Shown: positions 41,755 to 50,773 of the stretch, piece after piece
How the letters are laid out: every line of letters starts with the position of its first letter
Numbering within the stretch: position 1 is the stretch's first letter
NCBI RefSeq assembly: GCF_028682635.1
Contig: NZ_JANHLK010000004.1
Location: 295,724 to 359,723, forward strand
DNA length: 64,000 nucleotides
From: Pseudomonas putida
GTDB taxonomy: Bacteria; Pseudomonadota; Gammaproteobacteria; Pseudomonadales; Pseudomonadaceae
Direction: 5' to 3'
Notes under the pieces: model-generated
Databases searched by the model: none
Told to the model about the DNA's origin: nothing
What the model saw: the letters and a program-made list of their open reading frames with translations, nothing else
Position numbers and translations under genes: made by a program

Positions 41755-42771
41755 TCAGAAACCGCGCATGCGCCGGGCTTCATTGCGCTGCAAGGTCATG
41801 CTCGGGGACTCGTCGAACAGCTTGCGGTACTCGGCGGAAAAACGCCCCAGGTGGGTGAACCCCCAGCCCATGGCGATCGCGGAAATATTGCGCGCCGAGC
41901 CGTGCTCGAGAATCTCCTGGCGCACGCCGTTCAGCCGGTATTTCTTCAGGTAGACCATCGGCGACAGCGCGAAGTACTTCTTGAACGCCTCGAACAGCTT
42001 GAAGCGCGAAACCCCGGCGGCGAGCTCGATGTCCTCCAGGTGCAGGGCCTCGCGAGCATTGTCGTGAATGTATTGCCGCGCCCGGATCAGGTAGTGCGGC
42101 AACTTCACGCCCAGCACCTCGCGCAACTCTTCTGAGTAGTTGTTCGGCTGGGCGAGGATCAGGCCTTTGATCAGCGAGCTCTCAATGTCCCGGGTAAAGG
42201 CCACCTGCTCGTAGAGTTCGCTGCTGCGTTCCAGCTCGGCGATGAAATAGCGCGCCATGCGCCACCACGAAGCCGACGCGCCGTCGACCGCATCCATCAC
42301 CGGTTCGAAGCGCAAGGGTTCATCCAGCGGTCGCTGCAGCAAGCCTTGCAGGGATTCACTCATGGCAACGCGGGTGATCACCACCTGGACCTTGCGGCAA
42401 TCGCCGGAGATCGCCAGCAGCTGGTTTTCATTCGGCGAAATGATCACACCCTGGTCGCGGTCGGACTTCACCACGCTGCCGTTCTTGCTCAACTCCTGCT
42501 CGCCCACCAGGGGCAGGCTCAGGCTGTAGCTGCTGAAGTGCTCGGCGTCTTCGATATCGATGGTGACATCGGTGCCGTATTCGATGGTGCCCAGGGTCGT
42601 GGCCATCGACTTGAACATGTTGGCGCTGTGGTGGAAGCGGATCCGCTCGGGCGTCGTGCTCACGAGTCGATGTGGCCCGCAAATACCGGACATCCAGTTT
42701 CTCGCGGCCTCGAGATCATCGCTGTCGACACGAATGTCGCGACACTGCGGATCGTTTTTGCTGTTCATCAC
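41755..42771 (-). CDS. antR: AraC/XylS-family activator AntR, 338 aa
   Basis: An N-terminal AraC-binding-like domain and a C-terminal double HTH (about residues 232-330; LEDIELAAGVSRFKLFEAFKKYF and ISAIAMGWGFTHLGRFSAEYRKLF). The family matches AntR, which uses anthranilate as effector to activate antABC. It is divergent from antA across a 374-bp region, as in other pseudomonads. Two adjacent ATGs start the frame; the first is used here. Confidence 0.88.
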   Translation of the reverse strand: MMNSKNDPQCRDIRVDSDDLEAARNWMSGICGPHRLVSTTPERIRFHHSANMFKSMATTLGTIEYGTDVTIDIEDAEHFSSYSLSLPLVGEQELSKNGSVVKSDRDQGVIISPNENQLLAISGDCRKVQVVITRVAMSESLQGLLQRPLDEPLRFEPVMDAVDGASASWWRMARYFIAELERSSELYEQVAFTRDIESSLIKGLILAQPNNYSEELREVLGVKLPHYLIRARQYIHDNAREALHLEDIELAAGVSRFKLFEAFKKYFALSPMVYLKKYRLNGVRQEILEHGSARNISAIAMGWGFTHLGRFSAEYRKLFDESPSMTLQRNEARRMRGF

Positions 42772-43145
42772 GGTGCACCCACGGGCTATTTTTCAGCGCG
42801 CTCTGACGGCGCGTCTCAGGCGTGGAGAAGGCAAGTTCCAAGCCACAAAACCCCGGTGCCAACTTAGTGGATAGCAATCCTCGACTAGGCGGATAACGCA
42901 GCCGGTGATCGCTCCCCAACAGGCACTCGAGGTTGTGCAAAACAGTACCTGATTGCTGCAGACAGGGGCAGCCGTTCATCGTTTGGCGCGCGGTTTGGGT
43001 AGTCGCTGCACAGCTTGATACCCCGCGCGTGTTACCCCACAAATTATACGGACTGCCTTCGCCGACAAACCGGATAGACCCCCACCCGCCCCGTTCCCTC
43101 TAATGCGCACACCGATTAGCCCCAATAAAAAACAGGTGCACACCC
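42772..43145. promoter_or_regulatory. antR-antA divergent regulatory region
   Basis: Three GGATA pentamers on the plus strand lie at 42869-42873, 42891-42895 (22 bp apart, about two helical turns) and 43072-43076. XylS-family sites end in GGNTA and occur as direct repeats about 21 bp apart, so these are candidate distal and proximal AntR sites. The third lies about 70 bp before antA, near the expected promoter. The 5' half of the XylS consensus (TGCA) is not well kept. Confidence 0.45.
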
Positions 43146-44537
43146 ATGAGTGGCGAAAAAAACGTCGAGCAGTGGAAAGCGTTTATCCAGGGTTGCCTGG
43201 ACTTCCGTCCGGCAGAAGGCGTGTTCCGCATCGCCCGGGACATTTTCACCGAGCCGCAGTTGTTCGATCTGGAAATGGAACTGATCTTCGAGAAGAACTG
43301 GATCTACGCCTGCCACGAAAGCGAGCTGGCCAATAACCACGACTTCGTCACGATGCGCGCCGGCCGCCAGCCGATGATCATTACCCGCGACGGCAACGGG
43401 CAGCTCAACGCCCTGATCAACGCCTGCCAGCATCGCGGCACGACCCTGACCCGGGTCGGCAAGGGTAACCAGTCGACCTTCACCTGCCCGTTCCATGCCT
43501 GGTGCTACAAGAGCGACGGGCGCCTGGTGAAGGTCAAGGCGCCTGGCGAGTATCCGGAAGGCTTCGACAAGGCCACCCGTGGCCTGAAAAAGGCGCGCAT
43601 CGAGAGCTACAAGGGTTTCGTGTTCATCAGCCTCGATGTTCACGCCGACAACAGCCTGGAAGACTTCCTCGGCGACGCCAGGGTGTTCTTCGACATGATG
43701 GTTGCCCAGTCACCCACCGGTGAGCTGGAAGTGCTGCCCGGCAAGTCGGCCTACACCTACGACGGTAACTGGAAACTGCAGAACGAAAACGGCCTCGACG
43801 GCTATCACGTCAGCACCGTGCACTATAACTACGTGGCCACGGTGCAGCATCGCCAGCAGGTCAATAGCGAGAACGGCAGCGGCAACGGCAGCACCCTGGA
43901 CTACAGCAAGCTCGGTGCAGGCGATGCCAATACCGATGACGGCTGGTTCGCCTTCAACAACGGCCACAGCGTGTTGTTCAGCGACATGCCGAACCCGACG
44001 GTACGCTCGGGCTACGCCACCATCATGCCCCGCCTGGTCGAAGAACATGGCCAGGAAAAGGCCGAATGGATGATGCATCGCCTGCGTAACCTGAACGTCT
44101 ACCCGAGCCTGTTTTTCCTCGACCAGATCAGCTCGCAACTGCGCATCATCCGCCCGGTGGCCTGGAACAAGACCGAGATCATCAGCCAGTGCATCGGGGT
44201 TAAAAACGAGTCGGACGCCGACCGCGAAAACCGCATTCGCCAGTTCGAGGACTTCTTCAACGTGTCGGGCCTCGGCACGCCGGACGACCTGGTGGAATTC
44301 CGTGAAGCCCAGCGCGGTTTCCAGGCACGCCTGGAGCGCTGGAGCGACATTTCCCGTGGCAGTCATCGCTGGGCCACCGGCGCCACGCCCAACAGCGAGG
44401 CGATCGGCATCGCCCCGGCCATGACCGGCACCGAATTCACCCACGAAGGGCTCTACGTCAACCAGCACAGCAACTGGCAGAAATTCCTGCTCGATGGCCT
44501 GGACGCGAAATCCCTGAAACTCCGTGAGGTGCAATGA
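43146..44537 (+). CDS. antA: Anthranilate 1,2-dioxygenase large subunit, 463 aa
   Basis: Terminal oxygenase alpha subunit of the two-step conversion of anthranilate to catechol. The Rieske [2Fe-2S] site is NACQHRGTT and CPFHAWCY, and the mononuclear iron site is NWKLQNENGLDGYHVSTVHYNY. Length and sequence match AntA. The stop codon overlaps antB (ATGATG). No strong ribosome site is obvious upstream of the ATG. Confidence 0.95.
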   Translation: MSGEKNVEQWKAFIQGCLDFRPAEGVFRIARDIFTEPQLFDLEMELIFEKNWIYACHESELANNHDFVTMRAGRQPMIITRDGNGQLNALINACQHRGTTLTRVGKGNQSTFTCPFHAWCYKSDGRLVKVKAPGEYPEGFDKATRGLKKARIESYKGFVFISLDVHADNSLEDFLGDARVFFDMMVAQSPTGELEVLPGKSAYTYDGNWKLQNENGLDGYHVSTVHYNYVATVQHRQQVNSENGSGNGSTLDYSKLGAGDANTDDGWFAFNNGHSVLFSDMPNPTVRSGYATIMPRLVEEHGQEKAEWMMHRLRNLNVYPSLFFLDQISSQLRIIRPVAWNKTEIISQCIGVKNESDADRENRIRQFEDFFNVSGLGTPDDLVEFREAQRGFQARLERWSDISRGSHRWATGATPNSEAIGIAPAMTGTEFTHEGLYVNQHSNWQKFLLDGLDAKSLKLREVQ

Positions 44538-45028
44538 TGAATGCGCAATTGCAGTACCAGATCGAACAGTTTTTCTACCGCAAATCCGAACTGTGCGACG
44601 CCCAGGACTGGGACGCCTACCTCCAGCTGTTCGACGAGCAGAGTGAATTCCACCTGCCGCAATGGGATTCGGAGCACGTCTACACCCGCGACCCCAAGCG
44701 CGAAATGTCGCTGATCTACTACCCCAACCGCTCAGGCCTGGAAGATCGCGTGTTCCGCCTGCGCACGGGCAAGTCCGCGTCCTCGACGCCGATGCCGCGC
44801 ACCCTGCATCTGATCAACAACGTGCGCATCGACGAACTCGAGGGCGGTGAACTGGAGGTGCGCCTGAACTGGCACACGCTGTTCTATCGCCTGGCCACGT
44901 CGGAGCAGTTCTATGGCCGCGCCACCTACCGGCTCAAGCCCCACGCCGACAGCTGGCTGATCAGCCGCAAGCATGTGCTGCTGCTCAACGACACCATCAA
45001 CTCGGTACTCGACTTCTACCACCTCTGA
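44537..45028 (+). CDS. antB: Anthranilate 1,2-dioxygenase small subunit, 163 aa
   Basis: A SnoaL-like fold beta subunit: QYQIEQFFYRKSELCDAQDWDAYL and HLPQWDSEHVYTRDPKREMSLIYY. It forms the alpha3-beta3 type oxygenase with AntA. Two in-line ATGs occur at 44534 and 44537. GAGG lies seven bases before the second, which I prefer, and it overlaps the antA stop. The protein is otherwise complete. Confidence 0.92.
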   Translation: MNAQLQYQIEQFFYRKSELCDAQDWDAYLQLFDEQSEFHLPQWDSEHVYTRDPKREMSLIYYPNRSGLEDRVFRLRTGKSASSTPMPRTLHLINNVRIDELEGGELEVRLNWHTLFYRLATSEQFYGRATYRLKPHADSWLISRKHVLLLNDTINSVLDFYHL

Positions 45029-45046
45029 ATCCCTGGAGACCGAGGC

Positions 45047-46066
45047 ATGAATCACAAAGTAGCGTTCAGCTTTGCCGACGGCAAAACCCTGTTCTTTCCC
45101 GTACAACCCAACGAGATCCTGCTCGACGCCGCCCTGCGCAACGGCATCAACATTCCCCTGGATTGCCGCGAAGGCGTCTGCGGCACCTGCCAGGGGCGCT
45201 GTGAATCCGGCGACTACAGCCAGGATTACGTGGACGAGGAAGCGCTCTCGAGCCTGGACCTGCAACAGCGCAAGATGCTCACCTGCCAGACGCGGGTCAA
45301 ATCCGACGCGGCGTTCTATTTCGACTTCGCCTCCACCCTGTGCAACGCCTCGGGTCCAGATCAACTCAGCGCAACGGTGACCGACGTCAGGCAGATTTCT
45401 GCCAGCACCGCGATCCTGCACCTGGCCCTGGATACGACAACCCCGCTGGATTTTCTCCCGGGGCAATACGCCCGGTTGTCGATTCCGGGCACCGAGAGCA
45501 AGCGTTCCTACTCGTTTGCCAATCGGCCGAGCGAGCACAATCAACTGCAATTTTTGATTCGCCTGTTGCCCGACGGGGTGATGAGCAACTACATCCGTGA
45601 ACGCTGCCAGGTGGGCGACGAAATCATGCTCGAGGCACCGCTGGGCGCGTTCTATCTGCGGCAGGTGGCCAAACCGCTGATCCTGGTGGCGGGTGGCACT
45701 GGGCTGTCGGCGCTGCTGGGCATGCTCGACGACCTCGCCGAACGCGGTTGCGCGCAGCCAGTGCACCTGTACTACGGCGTGCGCGACGCTGCCGACCTGT
45801 GCGAACGCGCACGGATCGAGGCCTATGCCGAACGCCTTCCGGGGTTTCGCTACACCGAAGTGGTCAGCGATCCATCGCCTCAGTGGACGGGCAAGCGCGG
45901 CTACATTGCCGAGCATTTCGACCTCAGTGAATTGCGCGACGCGCCGGTCGACATGTACGTCTGCGGCCCGCCGCCGATGGTCGAGTCGATCAAGGACTGG
46001 TTACAAAGCCAGGCACTGGACAGCGTTCACCTGTATTACGAAAAGTTCACCGAGAGTAATATCTGA
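45047..46066 (+). CDS. antC: Anthranilate 1,2-dioxygenase electron-transfer component, 339 aa
   Basis: An NADH:oxygenase reductase. The N-terminal plant-type [2Fe-2S] ferredoxin domain has CREGVCGTCQGRC with a final Cys in MLTCQTR. The FAD-binding domain starts near residue 105 (QYARLSIPG..RSYSFANRP), followed by the NAD-binding domain (ILVAGGTGLSALLGML and VCGPPPMVES). It is 18 bp after antB, so one operon antABC. Confidence 0.95.
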   Translation: MNHKVAFSFADGKTLFFPVQPNEILLDAALRNGINIPLDCREGVCGTCQGRCESGDYSQDYVDEEALSSLDLQQRKMLTCQTRVKSDAAFYFDFASTLCNASGPDQLSATVTDVRQISASTAILHLALDTTTPLDFLPGQYARLSIPGTESKRSYSFANRPSEHNQLQFLIRLLPDGVMSNYIRERCQVGDEIMLEAPLGAFYLRQVAKPLILVAGGTGLSALLGMLDDLAERGCAQPVHLYYGVRDAADLCERARIEAYAERLPGFRYTEVVSDPSPQWTGKRGYIAEHFDLSELRDAPVDMYVCGPPPMVESIKDWLQSQALDSVHLYYEKFTESNI

Positions 46067-46109
46067 TCTTTCAAATCAGGCCTGACAACAATAACCAGAA
46101 GGGAACGAG

Positions 46110-47513
46110 ATGGCGGATGAAATCTTGCAACAGGGCTCGCTCAAGCGGGGGTTGAAGAACCGGCACATTCAATTGATCGCCCTGGGTGGGGCGATTGGCA
46201 CTGGGCTGTTCCTGGGCTCGGCAGGTGTGCTCAAGTCGGCCGGGCCGTCGATGATCCTCGGTTATGCGATTGCCGGGTTCATCGCTTTCCTGATCATGCG
46301 CCAGTTGGGCGAGATGATCGTCGAGGAGCCGGTGGCCGGTTCCTTCAGTCATTTCGCCCACAAGTACTGGAGCGGTTATGCCGGCTTCCTGTCCGGCTGG
46401 AACTACTGGGTGCTGTACGTGCTGGTGGGCATGGCCGAACTGACGGCCGTGGGCAAGTACGTGCAGTTCTGGTGGCCGGAGATCCCGACCTGGGTCAGCG
46501 CCGCGGTGTTCTTCGTCCTGGTCAACCTGATCAACACGATGAACGTCAAAGTCTTCGGCGAGATGGAGTTCTGGTTCGCGATCATCAAGGTCGTGGCGAT
46601 CATCGGCATGATCGTCCTGGGCTGCTACATGCTGTTCAGCGGCACGGGCGGCCCGCAGGCGTCGGTCAGCAACCTGTGGAGCCACGGCGGTTTCTTCCCC
46701 AACGGCACCACCGGCTTGCTGATGTCGATGGCGTTCATCATGTTCTCCTTCGGTGGCCTGGAACTGGTCGGCATCACGGCCGCTGAAGCCAGCGAACCGA
46801 GGAAGGTGATCCCCAAGGCGATCAACCAGGTGGTTTATCGCGTGTTGATCTTCTACGTCGGCGCACTCACCGTGCTGCTGTCGCTGTACCCTTGGGATCA
46901 ACTGCTGCAGACCCTCGGTGCGTCCGGCGATGCCTACAGCGGCAGCCCGTTCGTACAGATCTTCTCGCTGATCGGCAGCGAAACCGCCGCGCATATCCTC
47001 AACTTCGTGGTGCTCACCGCAGCGCTCTCGGTCTACAACAGCGGCGTCTACTGCAACAGCCGCATGCTCTACGGCCTGGCCGAACAGGGCGACGCACCCA
47101 AATCACTGATGAAACTGAACAAACAGGGCGTGCCTCTGCGGGCGCTGGGCATCTCGGCACTGATCACGATGCTGTCGGTGCTGGTCAACTACCTGGCGCC
47201 CCATGAAGCGCTGGAGTTGCTGTTCGCCCTGGTGGTCGCCTCGTTGATGATCAACTGGACGCTGATCAGCCTGACCCACCTGAAATTTCGCAAGATCATG
47301 GGCCAGCAAGGCATAGTGCCCGGCTTCAAGTCGTTCTGGTTTCCCTACAGCAACTACCTGTGCCTGGCCTTCATGGCCATGATCATCTGCGTGATGTGGA
47401 TGATTCCGGGCATCCGCGCGTCGGTCATCGCCATCCCGGTGTGGGTGGCGATCATCTACCTGTTCTACCGGGTGCGCGTGGCGCGCGATCGCGGCTTGCC
47501 CGTCGCGCAATAA
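46110..47513 (+). CDS. AroP-like aromatic amino-acid permease, 467 aa
   Basis: An APC-family transporter of the AAT group: HIQLIALGGAIGTGLFLGS, RQLGEMIVEEPVAGSFSHFAHKYW, SFGGLELVGITAAEASEP and AALSVYNSGVYCNSRMLYGLA. These match aromatic amino-acid permeases such as AroP and PheP, so the most likely cargo is tryptophan or a relative. It is 43 bp after antC and probably in the same operon. Cargo is inferred from family and context. Confidence 0.87.
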   Translation: MADEILQQGSLKRGLKNRHIQLIALGGAIGTGLFLGSAGVLKSAGPSMILGYAIAGFIAFLIMRQLGEMIVEEPVAGSFSHFAHKYWSGYAGFLSGWNYWVLYVLVGMAELTAVGKYVQFWWPEIPTWVSAAVFFVLVNLINTMNVKVFGEMEFWFAIIKVVAIIGMIVLGCYMLFSGTGGPQASVSNLWSHGGFFPNGTTGLLMSMAFIMFSFGGLELVGITAAEASEPRKVIPKAINQVVYRVLIFYVGALTVLLSLYPWDQLLQTLGASGDAYSGSPFVQIFSLIGSETAAHILNFVVLTAALSVYNSGVYCNSRMLYGLAEQGDAPKSLMKLNKQGVPLRALGISALITMLSVLVNYLAPHEALELLFALVVASLMINWTLISLTHLKFRKIMGQQGIVPGFKSFWFPYSNYLCLAFMAMIICVMWMIPGIRASVIAIPVWVAIIYLFYRVRVARDRGLPVAQ

Positions 47514-47526
47514 TCCAATGCGCAAC

Positions 47527-47563
47527 AAAAAGCCCCGGTATTCATTGAATGCCGGGGCTTTTT
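47527..47563. terminator. Bidirectional intrinsic terminator
   Basis: A long GC-rich stem with arms GCCCCGGTATTCA and TTGAATGCCGGGGC, flanked by A-run on the left and T-run on the right. It serves both the permease gene and the convergent kynA. Confidence 0.9.
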
Positions 47564-47576
47564 AATGCCTGTCAGG

Positions 47577-48431
47577 TCAAAGGGTCGAACGCACCCGCCA
47601 CAATTCCGGGAACAGCACGGTATCGAGCATCTTGCGCAGGTAACCCACTCCTTCAGTGCCACCCGTGCCAGGCTGGAAGCCGATGATCCGCTCGACCGTG
47701 GTGACATGGCGGAAGCGCCACTGACGGAACGAATCTTCGAGGTCGATGAATTTCTCGGCCAGTTGATAGAGGTCCCAATAACGCGTCGGATCCTTGTAGA
47801 CCACCCGCCAGGCCGCTTCGACCGAGGCGTCATGCTGCGTCGGGGCGCTCGGGTCACGCTCGAAACGCTGCGGGTCGATCGCCAGCCCGGCGTTGGCCAT
47901 CAAGCGAATGGCTTCGTCATACAGCGAAGGCGTGGCGATGGCTTTTTCGAGTTCCTGCAACAGCTCCGGCCGATGGGCGTGGGGGCGCAACAGCGTCGCG
48001 CTCTTGTTACCCAGGATGAACTCGATTTCACGGTACTGGAACGACTGGAAGCCCGACGATTGCCCCAGGAAAGGCCTGATGGAGTGGTACTCGGTAGGCG
48101 TCATGGTGGCCAGCACCGTCCACGCATGTACCAACTGATCAAAGATCCGCGAGACCCGCGCCAGCATCTTGAAGGCCGGCGCCAGCTCACCCAGCCGAAC
48201 GTGTTCGCGGGCGGCCTTGAGCTCGTGCAGCATCAGCTTCATCCACAGCTCGGAGGTCTGGTGCTGGATGATGAACAGCATCTCGTTATGGTCCGGCGAC
48301 AACGGGTGCTGGGCGCTGAGAATACGCCCCAGGTCCAGGTAGTCGCCGTAGCTCATGGAGTCGGAAAAATTCAGCTCGGCGTTATGCCACTCCGCTGTCT
48401 GATTGGCAGGCGAATACGGACATTGGCTCAT
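47577..48431 (-). CDS. kynA: Tryptophan 2,3-dioxygenase, 284 aa
   Basis: A heme dioxygenase that opens L-tryptophan to N-formylkynurenine. Motifs: [19 protein letters not shown] (distal pocket His), [19 protein letters not shown], and [14 protein letters not shown] (proximal His) followed by [14 protein letters not shown]. Length matches bacterial TDO. It overlaps kynB by four bases (ATGA), downstream of kynB in transcription. Confidence 0.95.
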   Translation of the reverse strand: MSQCPYSPANQTAEWHNAELNFSDSMSYGDYLDLGRILSAQHPLSPDHNEMLFIIQHQTSELWMKLMLHELKAAREHVRLGELAPAFKMLARVSRIFDQLVHAWTVLATMTPTEYHSIRPFLGQSSGFQSFQYREIEFILGNKSATLLRPHAHRPELLQELEKAIATPSLYDEAIRLMANAGLAIDPQRFERDPSAPTQHDASVEAAWRVVYKDPTRYWDLYQLAEKFIDLEDSFRQWRFRHVTTVERIIGFQPGTGGTEGVGYLRKMLDTVLFPELWRVRSTL

Positions 48432-49093
48432 TGAACAGGCTCCTGATGTAGCGATGAATTCAGTGGACGCAAGATCGCCCTGACCGGGCTGGCGTCGAGG
48501 TTGGCAAATCGCAGTGGCAGCGCGATCAACTCGTAATCCCCTTCCGGGACGTCATCGAGCACGATGCCCTCCAGAATGGCCATGCCGTGACGCGCCACGG
48601 CGTTGTGCGCATCCATGGTCTTGGATTGCTGCGGATCCAGCGACGGCGTGTCGATACCGATCAGGCGCACGCCGAGACTGGCGAGCAGGTCGACGGTGTC
48701 TTTGCCGACCGCGGTGAATTCGGGGTCCCAGGTGGTCTGCGGCGCCTGTTGATAAGTACGCAGCAGCACGCGTTCGGGCAGGTTTGCCAAGCGACCTTGC
48801 AGTTGCCCGGGTTGCACCAGCGCGTCGCTATCCAGGCAATGCAGTACCCGGCAAGGCCCGATATAGACGTCGAGAGGCACATCGCCGATGGCCGCGCCGT
48901 CCTTGCTGTAGTGCAGCGGCGCGTCGACATGGGCGCCAGTGTGCGGCGACAGCGTGATGCGCCCGACATTCACCGGGCATTCAGGCCCCAGGGTCCAGAC
49001 GCGTTCTTCCTGAAACGGCGTATCGCCCGGCCAGGTCGGTGTTGCGGTACTCAAGGGCGGGCTGATGTCCCACCACGACATTGTTTTTTTCAT
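48428..49093 (-). CDS. kynB: Kynurenine formamidase, 221 aa
   Basis: Hydrolyses N-formylkynurenine to kynurenine and formate. The metal-binding motif [12 protein letters not shown] is at about residues 55-66 (family HxGTHxDxPxH), with [18 protein letters not shown] further on. I start at [10 protein letters not shown] (49093); the open frame to 49297 runs into non-coding sequence. The first gene of the kynB-kynA operon, divergent from the cupin gene at 49358. Confidence 0.93.
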   Translation of the reverse strand: MKKTMSWWDISPPLSTATPTWPGDTPFQEERVWTLGPECPVNVGRITLSPHTGAHVDAPLHYSKDGAAIGDVPLDVYIGPCRVLHCLDSDALVQPGQLQGRLANLPERVLLRTYQQAPQTTWDPEFTAVGKDTVDLLASLGVRLIGIDTPSLDPQQSKTMDAHNAVARHGMAILEGIVLDDVPEGDYELIALPLRFANLDASPVRAILRPLNSSLHQEPVQ

Positions 49094-49357
49094 AACACAG
49101 CTCTCGGCCTTTTCCGAAGTGAATGATACGAGCGATGCCTGTGCATGTTCTTGCAAAAAACTTCGAAAAAGCCTGGGGCTTTCGCACAAACTGCCAGATA
49201 TCGGTGATTTATGGAGTGGAAATATCAATGGCGCCACAGTCGCTGGCAGGCGTCGAGCCGCTGCGTTTCTGGATACCTCGATGTCGAGCACAGACAACTG
49301 GCGCCCGGGCAGGCCCTATAGGGTGCGACTTCAGTTCTCCCCAACGCCGGAGTCATC

Positions 49358-49702
49358 ATGACCGCACCGATCACCGTTCTTCGCGACACCCACCCGCTGC
49401 CCGTACTCGATGCCTGCAAATGGGAAAAACTCGAAGGCGACCCGCACACCGTCAACCTCAACGCCTACACCAGCGAAGACGGCAGCAAGATCATGGGCAC
49501 CTGGATCTGCACGCCGGGCAAGTGGTACGTGGAATACGTGAAGTGGGAATACTGCGATTTCCGCGAGGGCTACTGCATCATCACCCCTGAGGGAAAAGAG
49601 CCGATCCACCTGCGTGCCGGTGACATTTTTGTCGTTGAGCCGGGGATGAAAGGCACCTGGGAAGTGGTGGAAACCGTGCGCAAGTATTTCGTGTTTGCCT
49701 GA
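49358..49702 (+). CDS. Cupin-domain protein (DUF861-like), 114 aa
   Basis: A small cupin fold with the ureidoglycine-aminohydrolase-like block CDFREGYCIITPEGKEPIHL and RAGDIFVVEPGMKGTWEV. The strong His/Glu metal ligands of active cupins are largely absent: only one His is near the GDIFV strand. It may bind small ligands or be a structural relative. It is divergent from kynB and could be co-regulated with tryptophan catabolism, but that is only inferred. Confidence 0.8.
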   Translation: MTAPITVLRDTHPLPVLDACKWEKLEGDPHTVNLNAYTSEDGSKIMGTWICTPGKWYVEYVKWEYCDFREGYCIITPEGKEPIHLRAGDIFVVEPGMKGTWEVVETVRKYFVFA

Positions 49703-49711
49703 TGCAAAAAA

Positions 49712-49742
49712 ACCGGGAGATCACGCAATGTGATTTCCCGGT
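49712..49742 (-). terminator. Hairpin terminator on the minus strand
   Basis: ACCGGGAGATCAC and GTGATTTCCCGGT form the stem around GCAAT. The seven A bases at 49706-49712 give a U-run on a leftward transcript, so it ends transcripts arriving from mmsB. It also lies just after the cupin gene. Confidence 0.7.
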
Positions 49743-49760
49743 AAATGTCGATGCGCTTCT

Positions 49761-49863
49761 CTGTAGGAGCGAGCTTGCTCGCGAAAAACCTGAGAGCACC
49801 GCGGGGAGCCAGGCTTCCAGCGTTATCGTTGACGACCATCGCGAGCAAGCTCGCTCCTACAGG
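49761..49863. repeat. REPIN (GAGCGAGCTTGCTCG variant)
   Basis: CTGTAGGAGCGAGCTTGCTC and the inverse at 49838-49863 flank about 50 bases. This is the GAGCGAGC sequence variant, also seen at 63966-63987. Confidence 0.9.
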
Positions 49864-49875
49864 TTTTCAGCATGA

Positions 49876-50763
49876 TTATTGCGGCTTGCGATAGCTGTTG
49901 ATGATCGCCGAGAAGTCACTGCCGCCTTCCCCACGCAAACTCATCGCCTGATACAACTGTTGCGCCACCGCGCCCATTACCACCGGCTGGTGCGCCTGAC
50001 GGGCCGCTTCAGTGGCCAGCCCCAGGTCCTTGAGCATCAGCTCGGCGCCAAAGCCCCCGGTATAGCCGCGCGAGGCCGGGGCCGTTTCGACGATGCCCGG
50101 CCACGGGTTGTACATCTCCGAACTCCAGCAACGCCCGGTGGAGCTGTTGATGATGCCCGCCAGCACCTTGGTGTCGATACCCAACGCATCACCCAGGGCC
50201 ATGGCTTCGCTGACGCCGACCATGGAAATGCCCAGCAGCAGGTTGTTGCAGATCTTGGCGATTTGCCCGGTGCCGACTTCGCCGCAATGGACGATGTTGC
50301 GGCCCATCTGCGCCAGCACCGGTTGCAGGGTCGCGAACAGTTCCGGGGTCGCGCCGACCATGAACGTCAAGGTCCCTGCCGCGGCGCCACCGGTGCCACC
50401 GGAAACCGGCGCATCGGCCATGGCCACGCCCTGTTTGGCAGCGGCGGCGGCCACGTCACGGGCGGTCTGCGGATCGATGGTGCTGCAATCCACGGCTGGC
50501 ACACCCTTGCCGATACCGGCGAGCACACCGTCTTCGCCCAGCCAGACGCTGCGCACATGCACGGCAGCCGGCAGCATGGTGATCACCAGTTCCGCGCCTT
50601 CTGCCGCCTCACGGGCCGAGGCGCTGATGCTGCCGCCCAGTTGCTCAAGCTCCGCCAGCACGGTTTTGTTCAGGTCGACCAGGCGCAGTGCATGGCCGGC
50701 CTTGATCAGGTTGCGCGCCATCGGCGCGCCCATGTTGCCGAGACCGATAAAAGCGATGTTCAT
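49876..50763 (-). CDS. mmsB: 3-hydroxyisobutyrate dehydrogenase, 295 aa
   Basis: Oxidises 3-hydroxyisobutyrate to methylmalonate semialdehyde with NAD. Motifs: NAD loop IGLGNMGAPMARNLIKAGH at the N-terminus, DAPVSGGTGGA (substrate loop), and the catalytic Lys in GTGQIAKICNNLLLG. It is 10 bp after mmsA, so the valine-degradation pair is transcribed together. Confidence 0.93.
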   Translation of the reverse strand: MNIAFIGLGNMGAPMARNLIKAGHALRLVDLNKTVLAELEQLGGSISASAREAAEGAELVITMLPAAVHVRSVWLGEDGVLAGIGKGVPAVDCSTIDPQTARDVAAAAAKQGVAMADAPVSGGTGGAAAGTLTFMVGATPELFATLQPVLAQMGRNIVHCGEVGTGQIAKICNNLLLGISMVGVSEAMALGDALGIDTKVLAGIINSSTGRCWSSEMYNPWPGIVETAPASRGYTGGFGAELMLKDLGLATEAARQAHQPVVMGAVAQQLYQAMSLRGEGGSDFSAIINSYRKPQ

Positions 50764-50773
50764 GTCCGGCTCC

